From: Mycobacterium uberis
GTDB lineage: Bacteria > Actinomycetota > Actinomycetes > Mycobacteriales > Mycobacteriaceae
DNA: 64,000 nt
Direction: 5' to 3'
NCBI RefSeq assembly: GCF_003408705.1
Contig: NZ_QAYL01000006.1
Span: 186,001 to 250,000, forward strand
Below are positions 42,241-54,760 of this stretch, one piece after another (position 1 is the stretch's first letter; each line of letters begins with the position of its first letter). A model generated the notes under the pieces. That model saw only the letters and a list, made by a program, of their open reading frames with translations. It was not told the origin of the DNA and made no database searches. A program made the position numbers and the translations under genes.

Positions 42241-42921
42241 GCTGTGCCCGGAGCCGCCATGGCCTAAGTTGTGGTATGTTCTTACTCCTGATATGGCGCT
42301 AGCGTTGCGTAAAAGGTTCTCCGTGTGACGGCATGACCGAGAAGCTATTCAGCAGGCTATCACCACGGGTGTCGAGCAGCTTGGCCAAGGCGAAAGCTTT
42401 GTTGCAACAAGGGAGCTCTTCAGTCAGTTGATTTGGTGCCCAGATTCACATCGTTGGATCCTCCGGGTAGTACCCTCAGATGCCGTCGAGAGGGTCTGGT
42501 TGCGTGGCCCCACTTTGGTGTGGGTATCTGAGTGATCCGGCTATAACCGCCGTTAACTTCACCCACAGATGGCTGCATACCGGTGATCTGAGGATCCAAG
42601 ATCGGATCAAGGGACTCATAAACCGCTTTGGCGAGAAGATCTCGCTAAAGCGCGTTGGCCAGTCATCCCAACGTTTTAGAGGTGGAGGCATTTGGTGATC
42701 CAGACAAGATATACGGGGAAACAGTGGCTGCAGTGATTGTTCCTCGCAAGTCCATCGCACCGACTCTAGCGGAGTTTGCGGTGTTCTGTCGTGATAGGCT
42801 AGTAGCACTTCGAAGTGCCCACCAGCTTTCAGGATGCGAGCGCGCTGCTGCACACCGCTATAAGATTCACTCGACCGACGTGCTGTGGCCAAACAGTGTG
42901 CTTAGCGGGATGAAGCTGTGA
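42241..42921 (+). pseudogene. fadD7: Acyl-CoA synthetase FadD7 pseudogene, N-terminus deleted
   Basis: Only the C-terminal 40 percent of an AMP-forming ligase remains: GVEQLGQGES, VERVWLRGPTLVWVSE, FTHRWLHTGDL, LRIQDRIKGLINRFGEKI, ASHPNVLEVEAFGDPDKI and YGETVAAVIVPRKSIAPTL, ending with a TGA at 42919. Frame changes occur between these parts. In M. tuberculosis fadD7 (Rv0119) is divergent from oxcA. Here the two remnants face away from each other with both 5' halves missing. Confidence 0.8.
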
Positions 42922-42935
42922 AGACCCAGTCATGT

Positions 42936-43395
42936 TCGAAGCCACACTTCTTTACGCTGCCCGTGCGTCCGAATCGCCAATACGGCACAGCTGGGCCAGC
43001 GTGGCCACAGCTGCGATCGCCAATACTCCGATCATGCCTTACAGGGCGAATTGTACCGTTTGTCCGCTTGTCTGGCGAATATGGAAAGCGGCTATCAAAG
43101 CGACCTCAACTACCGACGCCGCAAGGGTATAGATCAGGGTTTAGCCGAGTTCTTTGTGAATCCGTAGGGCAACGGACGGGCCAAGCCGAGGCTCTAAGCT
43201 ATAGACCCCGCGCGGGTGGTCAATGGGGTCCAGATAATGGCGCCGACGGCTAGCACCAGGACCAGCCAGATCAGTCGCCATCGCGCTAAGGTTCACAGCG
43301 CGCAGAGGATCGCCAAGATTGCTGTTAGCGGACCCAAAGCGACGAAGAAGTGATTGAGCACTATGTGGATGGGAGAGTCCGTTGACCGCCAGCAT
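42936..43395 (-). pseudogene. DUF2231-type membrane protein pseudogene
   Basis: A four-helix membrane protein remnant, reading on the minus strand MLAVNGL, then IHIVLNHFFVALGPLTAILA, RLIWLVLVLAVGAIIWTP, SLEPRLGPSVALRIHKELG, LIYTLAASVVEVALIAAFHI and MIGVLAIAAVATLAQLCRIG. The His in the NH-F motif of helix 1 is kept. A shift after the start, a TGA after LCAL and a TAA after KELG break it. Function of the family is not established. Confidence 0.65.
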
Positions 43396-43439
43396 AGGAC
43401 TTCTGCATTAGCGTCTGAACAGTAGGTTGCACTCTAGCC

Positions 43440-45450
43440 CCTGCGGATTCCAGCATCGATTTATAGCGGGTGAATGACGCGATGCCATGTGCGCATGAGT
43501 ACAAATCGATTGGTTATCGGGTAAGCTTGACTTGAGGGATTTGGGCTTTTACTACTGCGATTTTGTTGACCTACGGCAGCAGTGCCGAACACCCGGCCGT
43601 GGCGACTCGACAGGTCACCCTTCACCGCACCGATAAAACCATCGAGTATCTGGGCCGAGATTTCGTCGATCGGATTGAGCAAGGTTACCTTCGCCGCAGC
43701 TATCGTCTCCAGAATATCAACGCACTTGCCATCTGAAAAACGAAGTCCGAAGAGTCGACCCTGTGAGCCTTGCCGTCGAGCAGAGCGACCTCGGCTGTCG
43801 ACCACCGGATAGCCGGCTTGCACCCCCTTTTTTCCATCTAAGCACAAACGTCCTTTTCCACGCTGGGATGAACTGTCGTGGCACCGTATCGCCTAGCTGT
43901 ACTTGTCAAGGGAATTCAAACCCAGAGCCCTGATGACGCCATAGCTGTTGGCCAACGCATTGAGCGCGATGCGATTCCGGCGTGCGCTTCGCCCATGCGA
44001 CCACAGCACAACCCGGCGCGTCTCTTGGGTTCTGTTGTGATCCGCAATTTCGGATCTAAGGCAGTCAACCCATCCCAGTCCGACCGCCAGCTTGTTTTCG
44101 TCGATCTTGGCGTGCGCTTGAGTGGCGACCGGCAGCGGCGACTGAAGTATTGTACAGGGTTTCAGCACCAAGGGCTCGGCCTTGTCCGAGAATGTGCCGC
44201 CGGTTTCGGCTCGGCTCAGTTTGCTGATTGCGCAGATGTCGCCCGCCACCACCGCGGGTGTGGGATGCTACTGCTTACCAAATGAGAACGATGCGTTTAT
44301 CTTTTGTCATGGTCGGGGTGTATCGCATTTGCCCCGTTGGTCTCCCCGAAAAACGACGCAAAATGGCCTGATACGTGGACCGTCGTGTCGGGTCTGATGG
44401 CCCCCGGAAAGCACCCAGACCAGAGTTGACCCTATTTGACGTAAAGGTCTGCCATCGTATTAAACACCTCTGCGGGTAACTGTGCGTTAGCGTCGCAGGC
44501 CAACTCGACATGTGGAGCGTCCCGCGGCGTGAAGACCTCTGGCATCGAATATTCCATCGGAGATGGGAATCTGCGAGTAACGATTTCGAGCAATTTCTAT
44601 GGTACCGACACCGGTGTTACTACACATTGGGATTACCGGGAAGAACGAATCTCGGGCAACCGCTCTTTAAAGGTCGTCGATGAATACCGATTCATTATCG
44701 GTCTAGCCGTCAAGATAACATTCCATCCGCGACTCACTCTCAGATTCCTCCTCAGATTCCTTCAATCAGGGTGCCGCGCACTTGCTCGATCCGATTGACG
44801 TCCGACGATTCGAGGGCGTGCGTTGTTCGGCTGCCATCGGTGTAGTGATAACGAGTCTATGACAACAATCCGATAAAGTCGTCTCCGTTCGACGGGTAAA
44901 GCGGTAAAATTGTTGTAGTCTAAAATTGTTGTAGTAAAATGTTTTTGTACGGTAAGCAGTGCTTCTTGGTAGTTCGCTCGGGCCTGGTTGCGCTTGGTGA
45001 CTACCGCCGCGCAGAGCATCTCGACCTTGCTGGCTTCTTGCCAGAGCGACTTGGTCGGTTCGTCGACGCCCTGGCTTGTTGAGATGATAAACAGCGCGCA
45101 ATCCGTGGCTAGTAACCCGGCCCGCAGCTCGTCGACAAAATCAGTGCATCCGAGCATGTCGACGAGGTTGCCTAAATCCCGTCGTGTGGCAGAGAAGCTA
45201 AGATAATTCCCACTAATCGCTGCTGCCGGGTCTCGGCATCATTGTAGTTGCAGACCGTTTGGTCGTTCACGGCGATATTTAATCTAAACACTACGCCGGC
45301 CGTGAGCAGTAGGGCCTAGACGAGGGTGGTCTTAACTTGTTTCGAATGATCCGGCTAGAACCACATTGTGAATGTCGCCGGTGCTGTTCGCGGTGGGAGC
45401 GACCCTCGCGTCCCGGGACGCATTCACCCTGATTTCTCTAGTTCCCCAGG
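43440..45450 (-). pseudogene. fusA2: Elongation factor G-like protein pseudogene (FusA2)
   Basis: Nearly full-length remnant of the second EF-G-like GTPase of mycobacteria (Rv0120c). From the start, the P-loop is destroyed (VVLAGSFETS where GxxGxGKT is expected). NLVDMLGCTDFVDELRAGLL replaces the DTPGYADF motif, and CALFIISTSQGVDEPTKSLW and KRNQARANYQEAL follow. Later come VAGDICAISKLSRAETG, ENKLAVGLG, ETRRVVLW, QAGYPVVD, AAAKVTLLNPIDEISA and GDLSSRHGRVFGT. A 16-bp-period duplication near 44.9 kb is one lesion. Lost role: uncertain, EF-G paralogue. Confidence 0.85.
44905..44934. repeat. 14-bp direct duplication inside the dead fusA2
   Basis: taaaattgttgtag occurs at 44905-44918 and again at 44921-44934, a spacing of 16 bases. 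The extra 16 bases shift the reading frame. Confidence 0.85.
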
Positions 45451-45639
45451 TTCACTTCGCGCACCGCAAGCGGGTATGTCTGCGGCCCGCAGGATATGGT
45501 AAGTGACTTTTCCCCAACGGCTGTCCAATCACAAGGCCGAAGACTGGGCACATAATTGCGTTGGGCCTTAGCAAGTGGCTTGCGTGTGTAGCATTGGGTC
45601 AGCTCGGCGTACCAGCTGCCCTAGTGGCGCACGACAAAC

Positions 45640-45850
45640 ATTCTTCAACGGAATCAATTGTTACTAAGCATCTTTGGCGCTAAGCAGTCATTATTCGGTA
45701 TGTATTACCACGCCGTCCCGGTGGATCATGGCAACACCGTCGACGTGGATCTAACACAACTGTGTAGAATCTTCGACATAATGATCAACGAGCAGGCTTA
45801 CCTGTGGATTGTTCTCGATGCTGGTTAAGTACCCCAGTCATTGCGTTGTC
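45640..45850 (-). pseudogene. PPOX-class F420/FMN-dependent oxidoreductase remnant (Rv0121c)
   Basis: A short core is recognisable on the minus strand: YLTSIENNPQVSLLVDHYVE, then STQLC followed by a stop, and HVDGVAMIHRDGVVIHTE. This corresponds to the beta-barrel of pyridoxamine-phosphate-oxidase-like enzymes that bind F420 or flavin. The N- and C-terminal parts are too decayed to delimit. Its position directly after fusA2 matches Rv0121c. Confidence 0.6.
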
Positions 45851-46023
45851 GTCGGCTTCGCATCAACAGCTGGTGTATATCATATTGCAACTTACTGTAA
45901 AGACGACTGGCATCAGATACGATATTCTCTCGCGTGTGCCTGTGGTCAGTTGTCTTACTTGGGATTGAGTGAGTCTGACCTTCGGGTTGAATTATCGCAT
46001 TGTTTAGGCGCGCGGTAGGTTAG

Positions 46024-46640
46024 TTGAGTGCGGGCAGAGATGCGCATTGCAGATTTCCTCTATCGTTATGCCGAACCTATCAACAGTGGTTATCTGGCGG
46101 GGCGGCCGTCCTCTTCGAGCAGGCTAGTATCAGCATCGGCGCCGACGACACAGTCGATTCCTGCCGGTTGCTGGCTATCTGGAAGTCGTTGATCGTGCTT
46201 TATCCCGATGGCGTACCACGAGCCAAACACGTGGTTGGCAATCCGGTCATTGAGGGCAACGAGGACGCTTGCATTGCGACCTGCCGTAGCCACTACACCG
46301 TGTGGCAATAGTATTGAGGAGTTTACGCTGCAGGTATCGTCACCGGCCAATACCACGACCACTTTGAGCGGGTCGACAACAAGTGGCGGTATTCCTACCG
46401 CGATCTCACCTTTATCGACATGTCCAGCGACGTCAGCTATCACCTCGCGTAACCCCATTACGTTGGTCCTGCGGATCTTCTGTCAGGGACCTTGGCAATC
46501 CGGAAGCGTCCTCGACGGCCGGAGCGATATACCAAATATGTCGCTGACAGCAATCTGCTTGATAGCAATCTGCATTAGCTTGATGTACACAAAGTCGTGC
46601 CACCCAGACCCAAAGGCTGGGACAATTTCTGGTTCTTAGC
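46024..46640. other. Unassigned interval upstream of pepA
   Basis: Two overlapping frames are open here, 46090-46458 (minus, 122 codons) and 46208-46639 (plus, 143 codons). The minus frame is the more protein-like (GHVDKGEIAVGIPPLVVD, KVVVVLAGDD), but I recognise no family and see no good ribosome site. In M. tuberculosis this place holds Rv0122, Rv0123 and PE_PGRS2, none recognised here. Confidence 0.35.
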
Positions 46641-46660
46641 TGGATGCAGGAGGTTACGGG

Positions 46661-47731
46661 ATGAGCAAACGACTCCACCGTTCACTCTGGTGGTCATGGT
46701 TGGTCAGCGTGCTGGCCACGTTGCCGCTAGGTCTGGTCCTGGTCTCGGCGCCGGCGTCCGCTACACCGTCTGGACTGCCCACTCTGGTGCTCGACTGGCT
46801 CAGCGACCGACCACCCTTGCCGCCCAATCCCGGTGCGATGGTTGCGCCGCAGGTGGTCAACATCAGCACTAAATTCGGGTACAACAACGCGGTGGGAGCC
46901 GGAACGGGAATCGTTATCGATCCCAGCGGTTTCGTACTGACCAATAATCACGTGATCTCGGGTGCTACCGCTATCAGTGCGTTCGATGTCGGAAACGGCA
47001 AAACCTACGGTGTCGACGTGGTCGGCTACGATCGCACTCAGGATGTTGCGGTGCTACAACTTCGTGATGCGAACAATCTGCCCACCGCCATTATCGATGG
47101 CGACGTGGTTATCGGCGAACCAATCGTGGCCCTAGGCAACACGGGTGGCCAGGGTGGGCAGCCCAGTGTGTTGCGGGGTCGTGTCGTCGCCCTTAACCAG
47201 ACCGTCCAAGCATTTGATGCCCTGACCGGTGCCCAAGAGACGTTGTCTGGGCTGATCCAGATCGACGCTCCGATCAAACCCGGCGACTCGGGTGGACCCG
47301 TAGTCAACAGCGACGGTCAGGTGGTCGGTATGAACACTGCTGCTACCGATAACTATAAGATGTTGGGCGGGCAGGGTTTCGCCATTCCAATCGGTCGGGC
47401 GATGAGGATTGTCGGTGCCATCCGGTCTGGTGCCGGGTCGAAAACTATACACATCGGCCCGACGGCCTTTTTCGGTCTGGGCGTTGTCGATAACAACGGC
47501 AATGGGGTACGGGTTGTGCGTGTGGTCGAGACCGGTCCCGCCAGGGCGGCCGGGATCTCCGTGGGCGACTTCATCACCTCGGTCGACGGCGTCTCTGTCA
47601 ACGGGGCTACCACGATGGCGGATGTGCTCGTGCCACATCACCCCGGGGACACCGTCGTGGTGAACTATCACGTTGCTGGAGGCAGTAACCGCACCGCGAA
47701 TGTGACGTTGGCGGAAGGACCTCCAGCCTGA
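46661..47731 (+). CDS. pepA: Secreted serine protease PepA (HtrA-like, PDZ domain)
   Basis: Trypsin-like protease of 356 aa (M. tuberculosis Rv0125, 355 aa). ATG with GGAGG upstream. A Sec signal peptide (about residues 8-34, ending near PASATPS) leads to the catalytic domain with the triad His97 (TNNHVI), Asp128 (RTQDVAVL) and Ser210 ([10 protein letters not shown]). A PDZ domain occupies about 265-350 ([29 protein letters not shown]). Same order as M. tuberculosis pepA-treS-mak. The treS start lies about 110 bp downstream on the same strand, so co-transcription is plausible. Intact. The homologue is a well-known T-cell antigen (Mtb32A). Confidence 0.95.
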   Translation: MSKRLHRSLWWSWLVSVLATLPLGLVLVSAPASATPSGLPTLVLDWLSDRPPLPPNPGAMVAPQVVNISTKFGYNNAVGAGTGIVIDPSGFVLTNNHVISGATAISAFDVGNGKTYGVDVVGYDRTQDVAVLQLRDANNLPTAIIDGDVVIGEPIVALGNTGGQGGQPSVLRGRVVALNQTVQAFDALTGAQETLSGLIQIDAPIKPGDSGGPVVNSDGQVVGMNTAATDNYKMLGGQGFAIPIGRAMRIVGAIRSGAGSKTIHIGPTAFFGLGVVDNNGNGVRVVRVVETGPARAAGISVGDFITSVDGVSVNGATTMADVLVPHHPGDTVVVNYHVAGGSNRTANVTLAEGPPA

Positions 47732-47840
47732 TATCCAGTTGGATACTGATTGTTGGTCAGCCAATTCGTTTGGAGCAGCGCCTGATCTCAGACCTGATTC
47801 CCGGTGTCCTTCCTCGGGTACCCATGGCATCGTGGGTTTG

Positions 47841-49622
47841 ATGAACGACGCAGTCCATACCGTTGAGGCTGGCGAGCACGATCCCACGAGAGGCAGTCAC
47901 GTCGAAGGGGGTGTGGTCGAGCATCCGCGTGTCGAGGACTTTGGTAACGCAGTCACACTGCCTGCCGATCCAACCTGGTTCAAGTATGCTGTCTTCTACG
48001 AGGTGTTGGTACGGGCGTTCTATGACGCTAGCGCCGATGGTTCTGGAGATCTGCGAGGACTCATAGACCGTCTGGATTACTTGCAATGGCTTGGTATCGA
48101 CTGCATTTGGCTGCCGCCGTTCTATGATTCGCCGTTGCGTGATGGTGGTTATGATATCCGAGACTTCTATAAGGTGCTGCCAGAGTTCGGGACCGTCGAC
48201 GATTTCGTCGCATTGGTGGACGCCGCGCACAGGCGGGGTATCCGGGTTATCACTGATCTGGTGATGAATCACACTTCTGAATCGCATCCATGGTTTCAGG
48301 AGTCTCGCCGCGATCCTGACGGGCCGTACGGCGACTACTACGTGTGGAGCGACACCAGCGAGAAATACGCTGAAGCCCGAATCATCTTCGTCGACAGCGA
48401 AGAGTCGAACTGGACGTTCGACCCGGTCCGCCGCCAGTTCTACTGGCATCGGTTCTTCTCCCACCAACCGGATCTGAACTACGACAACATGGGCGTGCAA
48501 GAGGCGATGATCAATGTTCTACGCTTTTGGCTCGGCCTAGGTATCGACGGGTTTCGACTAGACGCAGTTCCCTACCTCTTCGAGCGTGAAGGCACCAATT
48601 GCGAGAACTTGCCTGAGACGCACGCTTTTCTCAAGCGTGTCCGCAAAGTGGTCGACGAAGAATTCCCGGGACGGGTATTGCTGGCCGAGGCTAATCAGTG
48701 GCCAGGAGACGTGGTTGCGTACTTCGGCGACGCCAGCACCGGGGGTAACGAATGCCACATGGCGTTTCACTTCCCGCTGATGCCGCGCATCTTCATGGCG
48801 GTGCGCCGGGAGTCGCGATTCCCGATCTCGGAGATCATTGCCCAGACACCGCCTATCCCGGAGATGGCTCAGTGGGGGATTTTCCTGCGCAATCACGACG
48901 AGTTGACACTGGAGATGGTTGCCGATGAAGAACGCGACTACATGTATGCCGAGTATGCCAAAGATCCACGGATGAAGGCGAATGTCGGAATCCGGCGCCG
49001 ACTGGCGCCACTGCTGGACAACGACCGTAACCAAATCGAGCTGTTTACCGCGCTACTGTTGTCGTTGCCCGGTTCGCCCGTTCTCTATTACGGCGACGAA
49101 ATCGGCATGGGTGACGTCATCTGGCTCGGTGACCGCGACGGCGTACGGACTCCGATGCAGTGGACACCGGACCGTAACGCCGGCTTCTCTACGGCTAACC
49201 CGGGTCGGCTATATCTGCCGCCTAGCCAGGATCCGGTCTACGGCTACCAGGCTGTCAACGTGGAGGCGCAACGCGACACCTCCACGTCGCTGCTCAACTT
49301 CACCCGTACCATGTTGGCGGTTCGTCGACGGCACGGCGCCTTTGCCGTTGGGACTTTCCAGGAGTTAGGTGGCTCGAACCCGTCCGTACTGGCTTTCATA
49401 CGTCAAACACCTGGTGATCGAGACACTGTGCTGTGCGTCAATAACTTATCGCGATTCCCGCAACCCATAGAACTGAACCTGCAGTATTGGAACGGCTACA
49501 CGCCGGTCGAACTGACCGGGCAGGTGAAGTTTCCGCGCATCGGTCACCTGCCTTATCTGCTGACACTGCCGGGACACGGGTTCTACTGGTTTCAGTTGTC
49601 TGCACACGAGGAGAACGCATGA
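47841..49622 (+). CDS. treS: Trehalose synthase
   Basis: GH13 enzyme interconverting trehalose and maltose, feeding maltose to Mak and the GlgE glucan pathway. I chose ATG 47841 (593 aa) because it aligns with the M. tuberculosis Rv0126 start region (MNDAVHTVE); the frame is open to 47739. The (beta/alpha)8 catalytic residues are Asp241 in [11 protein letters not shown], Glu283 in [10 protein letters not shown] and Asp353 in [22 protein letters not shown] is conserved region I. A C-terminal beta domain ends at [14 protein letters not shown]. Followed 50 bp later by mak on the same strand; in the family TreS and Mak form a complex. Confidence 0.95.
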   Translation: MNDAVHTVEAGEHDPTRGSHVEGGVVEHPRVEDFGNAVTLPADPTWFKYAVFYEVLVRAFYDASADGSGDLRGLIDRLDYLQWLGIDCIWLPPFYDSPLRDGGYDIRDFYKVLPEFGTVDDFVALVDAAHRRGIRVITDLVMNHTSESHPWFQESRRDPDGPYGDYYVWSDTSEKYAEARIIFVDSEESNWTFDPVRRQFYWHRFFSHQPDLNYDNMGVQEAMINVLRFWLGLGIDGFRLDAVPYLFEREGTNCENLPETHAFLKRVRKVVDEEFPGRVLLAEANQWPGDVVAYFGDASTGGNECHMAFHFPLMPRIFMAVRRESRFPISEIIAQTPPIPEMAQWGIFLRNHDELTLEMVADEERDYMYAEYAKDPRMKANVGIRRRLAPLLDNDRNQIELFTALLLSLPGSPVLYYGDEIGMGDVIWLGDRDGVRTPMQWTPDRNAGFSTANPGRLYLPPSQDPVYGYQAVNVEAQRDTSTSLLNFTRTMLAVRRRHGAFAVGTFQELGGSNPSVLAFIRQTPGDRDTVLCVNNLSRFPQPIELNLQYWNGYTPVELTGQVKFPRIGHLPYLLTLPGHGFYWFQLSAHEENA

Positions 49623-49671
49623 TCCGCGCCGGCGACGATGCAGAGCGAAGTGATGAGGAGGAGCGACGCCG

Positions 49672-51021
49672 ATGACTCTGCCAGCCAAGCTGCCTTGGTT
49701 TGAGTGGATGCCACAGCAACGTTGGTATGCTGGACGCAGTCGTGTGCTTTCTGCTGCTGAGCCTGCGATAATCGTTACGCTTCGAGACGACCTCGACTTG
49801 GTGTTGGTGGACGTCGACTACATGGACGGTTCATCAGAACGCTACCAGGTGATTGTGGGGTGGGATACTGCGCCGGTCATCGAGTACAGCACTGTGGCAA
49901 CCATCGGCGCTGCTGACGATCGCACGGGTTTTGATGCGCTGTATAACCTGGCCGCACCCCAATTTCTGCTGTCGCTGATCACTTCGTCAGCCGTCTGCAG
50001 CTCGTCAGATGCCGAAGTGACGTTTGCCAGGGAGCCTGATGTTGAGCTGCCGTTGGGCGCACTACCTCGAGTTTCAGATACCGAGCAATCCAACACCAGC
50101 GTGATTTTCGATCGAGGACCCATTTTCAAAGTGTTCCGTCGGATCAGCAGTGGTATCAACCCCGACATTGAACTAAGCCGGGTGTTGAGCCGTGCCGGCA
50201 ACCCGCACGTGGCCCGACTGCTTGGCACCTATGAGATTGTCGAGCCAACGGGCGCTGCCACTAAGGCCTGCTCATTAGGTATGGTGACCGAATATGAAGC
50301 CAATGCCGCCGAAGGCTGGGCAATGGCTATCGCCAGCGTTCGCGATCTGTTTGCGGAGGGCGATTTGTATGCCTACGAAGTCGGTGGCGACTTCGCCGGC
50401 GAATCCTACCGACTCGGGGAGGCCGTTGCATCCGTGCACGCTACCCTGGCTGAATGCTTGGGGACGGCGCAGGTCACCTTTCCAGTGGACAATGTATTGG
50501 CACGGTTATCGTCGACTGTGGCGGCGGTTCCTGAACTTGGGCAGTACGTGGCATCGATCGAAGAGCTATTCCAAAAGCTTGCGAATGGGAGGATTACCGT
50601 GCAACGAGTACACGGGGATCTGCATCTGGGGCAGGTACTGCGTACTCCGGAGGGCTGGTTGCTAATTGACTTCGAGGGGGAGCCGGGTCAGTCGTTGGAC
50701 GAGCGGCGGGCGCCGGATTCTCCGTTACGCGACGTAGCGGGCATGTTGCGCTCCTTTGAATACGCTGCTTACGGGCCACTCGTTGACCAAGCCGACGATA
50801 AGCAACGTGCCGCCCGCGCTCGGGAATGGGTCGAACGCAACCGCACCGCATTCTGCGATGGCTACGCGACCGTATCGGGGATCGATCCCCGAGATTTGGC
50901 GCAGCTGCTGACCGCATACGAGCTTGACAAAGCGGTCTATGAAGCCGGGTATGAGGCCCGACACCGCCCCGGATGGATGCCAATCCCGCTCCGGTCCATC
51001 GCTCGTCTCACCACTTCCTAG
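49672..51021 (+). CDS. mak: Maltokinase
   Basis: Phosphorylates maltose to maltose-1-phosphate with ATP, giving the donor for GlgE alpha-glucan synthesis. 449 aa (M. tuberculosis Rv0127, 455). The ATG at 49672 is preceded by GAGGAGGAG. An N-terminal cap (about 1-100, [16 protein letters not shown]) precedes an aminoglycoside-phosphotransferase-like kinase fold. The catalytic loop is [11 protein letters not shown] (Asp316), and the metal site [10 protein letters not shown] (Asp333) follows. [20 protein letters not shown] is conserved. Immediately downstream of treS. Intact, so the TreS-Mak branch is apparently preserved. Confidence 0.95.
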   Translation: MTLPAKLPWFEWMPQQRWYAGRSRVLSAAEPAIIVTLRDDLDLVLVDVDYMDGSSERYQVIVGWDTAPVIEYSTVATIGAADDRTGFDALYNLAAPQFLLSLITSSAVCSSSDAEVTFAREPDVELPLGALPRVSDTEQSNTSVIFDRGPIFKVFRRISSGINPDIELSRVLSRAGNPHVARLLGTYEIVEPTGAATKACSLGMVTEYEANAAEGWAMAIASVRDLFAEGDLYAYEVGGDFAGESYRLGEAVASVHATLAECLGTAQVTFPVDNVLARLSSTVAAVPELGQYVASIEELFQKLANGRITVQRVHGDLHLGQVLRTPEGWLLIDFEGEPGQSLDERRAPDSPLRDVAGMLRSFEYAAYGPLVDQADDKQRAARAREWVERNRTAFCDGYATVSGIDPRDLAQLLTAYELDKAVYEAGYEARHRPGWMPIPLRSIARLTTS

Positions 51022-51511
51022 GTTGTTAGCCGGATCTGTTCGTTGTGCTTTGCTCGCGTGGTTACACGCTGCGAGCACTGGGCGCATCTGAAACCATTTT
51101 CTTTTGAATCGTGGGTTTTTCGACAACGAGGCACGATTGTTGTGGGTGATAGCAGGAAGGGCAGCATATTCGGCGTGACTGCATTTAGGCACTCAGGAGG
51201 GTATTCTGGTGTGCTTCCGGGGTGACATGTTGTTGTAGGTTACCGCTGCACTGCTTTTGTTGTGCTTCGTCGCCGGCGTAATAACCGTGATAACTGTGTA
51301 GGTGCCATTTTTGGGTGGCGAATCTGCACGGCTGGACGGTGTTGACTGCTCTCCAGTCTGATAGCTGTAACCGAGTGTGATATTGTATTGGGTCGTTAGC
51401 GGAACCTAAAGGTTAGCGATCGCGGTTATCATTGCGAACATTGACGGCCGATTATATTTAATTTTCACTGGTGATTCCCGCTTTCTGTTGTCGCAACGTT
51501 CTAGTGACTAA
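51022..51511. other. Decayed interval where Rv0128 would be
   Basis: About 490 bp between mak and the long inverted repeat. In M. tuberculosis a membrane protein gene (Rv0128) lies here. I see only short frames and no convincing helices, so it appears lost. Confidence 0.4.
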
Positions 51512-51595
51512 ATTCTTCCCGCAAAATTAAACAGCATCGACAACAGCTCTGGTCGTTGTGCTGTTGTCGATGCTGTTTAATTTTGCGGGAAGAAT
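51512..51595. repeat. Long perfect inverted repeat, 35-bp arms, 14-bp spacer
   Basis: Left arm 51512-51546 and right arm 51561-51595 are exact reverse complements; the spacer is ctctggtcgttgtg. It begins five bases after the fbpC stop (minus strand), so the fbpC transcript would end in an extremely stable stem-loop. It may act as terminator or stability element, or may be a fold-back duplication. Confidence 0.95.
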
Positions 51596-51599
51596 GGTG

Positions 51600-53530
<1,931 letters not shown>

Positions 53531-53982
53531 ATGCAGATCTTCGAGTCAGTTGCCGACTTTGCTTCCGCTGTAAGTGACAACGATCGGGCAGAGTGACTGG
53601 GTGATGATCACTCAAGGATAACGTCAATCAGTTGGGCCGATGCGACCGGCGATCGCCAATGGATTTTCGTCGACCTGAAACGGGCAGCCCTGTAGGTCCG
53701 TTCCGTGGCACTATCGCCGATGGTTATCTAGCCCTAACGTTGCTGCCGTGGCTGAAATGCCAGATTGTACACTCTGCAACAGAGTACAGCGCGCAATCAC
53801 CTATGGCCTCAATGAAGTCCGTTTCTCAGCACTGGTGCCGGTCGACTCCAGGGTGCGTGGCCAGATTACCGTAGGTAGCCAGCCACTGACATATTCCATA
53901 TTCGGTGGTAACCACCGTGGATATTGCCGGATCGGCCAAGTCGGCATGTGTAGTCGAAAGCATCGTTCGCTGCATTTCTTGA
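53531..53982 (+). pseudogene. htdZ: R-specific enoyl-CoA hydratase pseudogene (HtdZ, Rv0130)
   Basis: Hotdog-fold hydratase of about 150 aa. The ATG at 53531 still has GGGGAGAG upstream and reads MQIFESVADFASAVSDN. A frameshift and TGA follow; then, in another frame, WADATGDRQWIFVDLKRAAL, with the hydratase Asp-His motif changed to Gln-Trp-Ile-Phe where QWIH is expected, and GTIADGYLALTLLPWLK. A further shift gives YGLNEVRFSALVPVDSRVRG, and the last part CVVESIVRCIS ends with TGA at 53980. At least three shifts. Confidence 0.8.
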
Positions 53983-54049
53983 CGGCAGTAAGCCACTAAA
54001 AATAAAGCCTAACTGTATTTCTAGGTGTAGTCGCAAATATTTGCGCGTT

Positions 54050-54760
54050 ACGGTGCTTGTAAGAATTCATCTATTGCGTGTTCGAGACGGTTGATAATTC
54101 TGACCTAGGCTTCGGCGTGACGGGCGAATATCTGCTTATACAGTAAAGGCGTTGTCATAGGCTCATACTTACGCAGCACCCGGCAGTTCACAGCTATTTT
54201 GACGAACGACATGTTGTTACAAATACCGAGCACTACATGCAGATGCATGGCGCGTTGTGTGAAACCATACAGTACCTGGTACAGGGTAACCTTCTATTGC
54301 TGCGATGATGTGTTGCACCTTCTGACAGTCATGCTGCCTATCGAGCGTACATGCGGTGCGTAGCACCAGCAAACGGGACTGCTCGATTCTGGATTAGCTG
54401 TCAGTGATCTTCTCTTGGGTTATATGGAAATCTCTAAGTCGCCCATCTCTGGTCTGCCAAGAGCCAATGCGCTCACAAATCATATCAAAATCCTTACATA
54501 CCAATTTAATTGTGCGTACCGTGTGATGGATGCATCCTCCGTCCAGTTGAGTCTGCGCGATCATTAACGCCTGATTTTTACTGTCCAGGACATTATCTGT
54601 TTGCACCTGAACGTTGTTATAAGCGGATATAGTCATGATTGGTGGCGGATGCTGAATTCCGCTCTAATCTCATATCGATGTTACGCACGATATCGATGTA
54701 CGATGTTTCATCGAGAACGATAAAAAACAATGATCTTATCGTAAATGATGGATTGGATCT
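54050..54760 (-). pseudogene. Acyl-CoA dehydrogenase pseudogene (FadE1-like, Rv0131c position)
   Basis: Minus-strand pieces match the middle and end of an acyl-CoA dehydrogenase: AYNNVQVQTDNVL, QALMIAQTQLDGGCIHHTVR with TIKLVCKDFDMICERI, FHITQEKITDS, IEQSRLLVLRTACTLD, and weak traces of the C-terminal part down to about 54050. The N-terminal half upstream of 54760 is too degraded to be sure of. Position after htdZ fits fadE1. Confidence 0.55.

Noticed and set aside
47132..47887. Minus-strand open frame of 251 codons across pepA and the start of treS
   Set aside because: It crosses two real genes on the opposite strand and shows no domain or ribosome site; a shadow.
47757..48500. Minus-strand open frame of 247 codons opposite treS
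   Set aside because: Antisense to the catalytic part of TreS, with no recognisable protein features.
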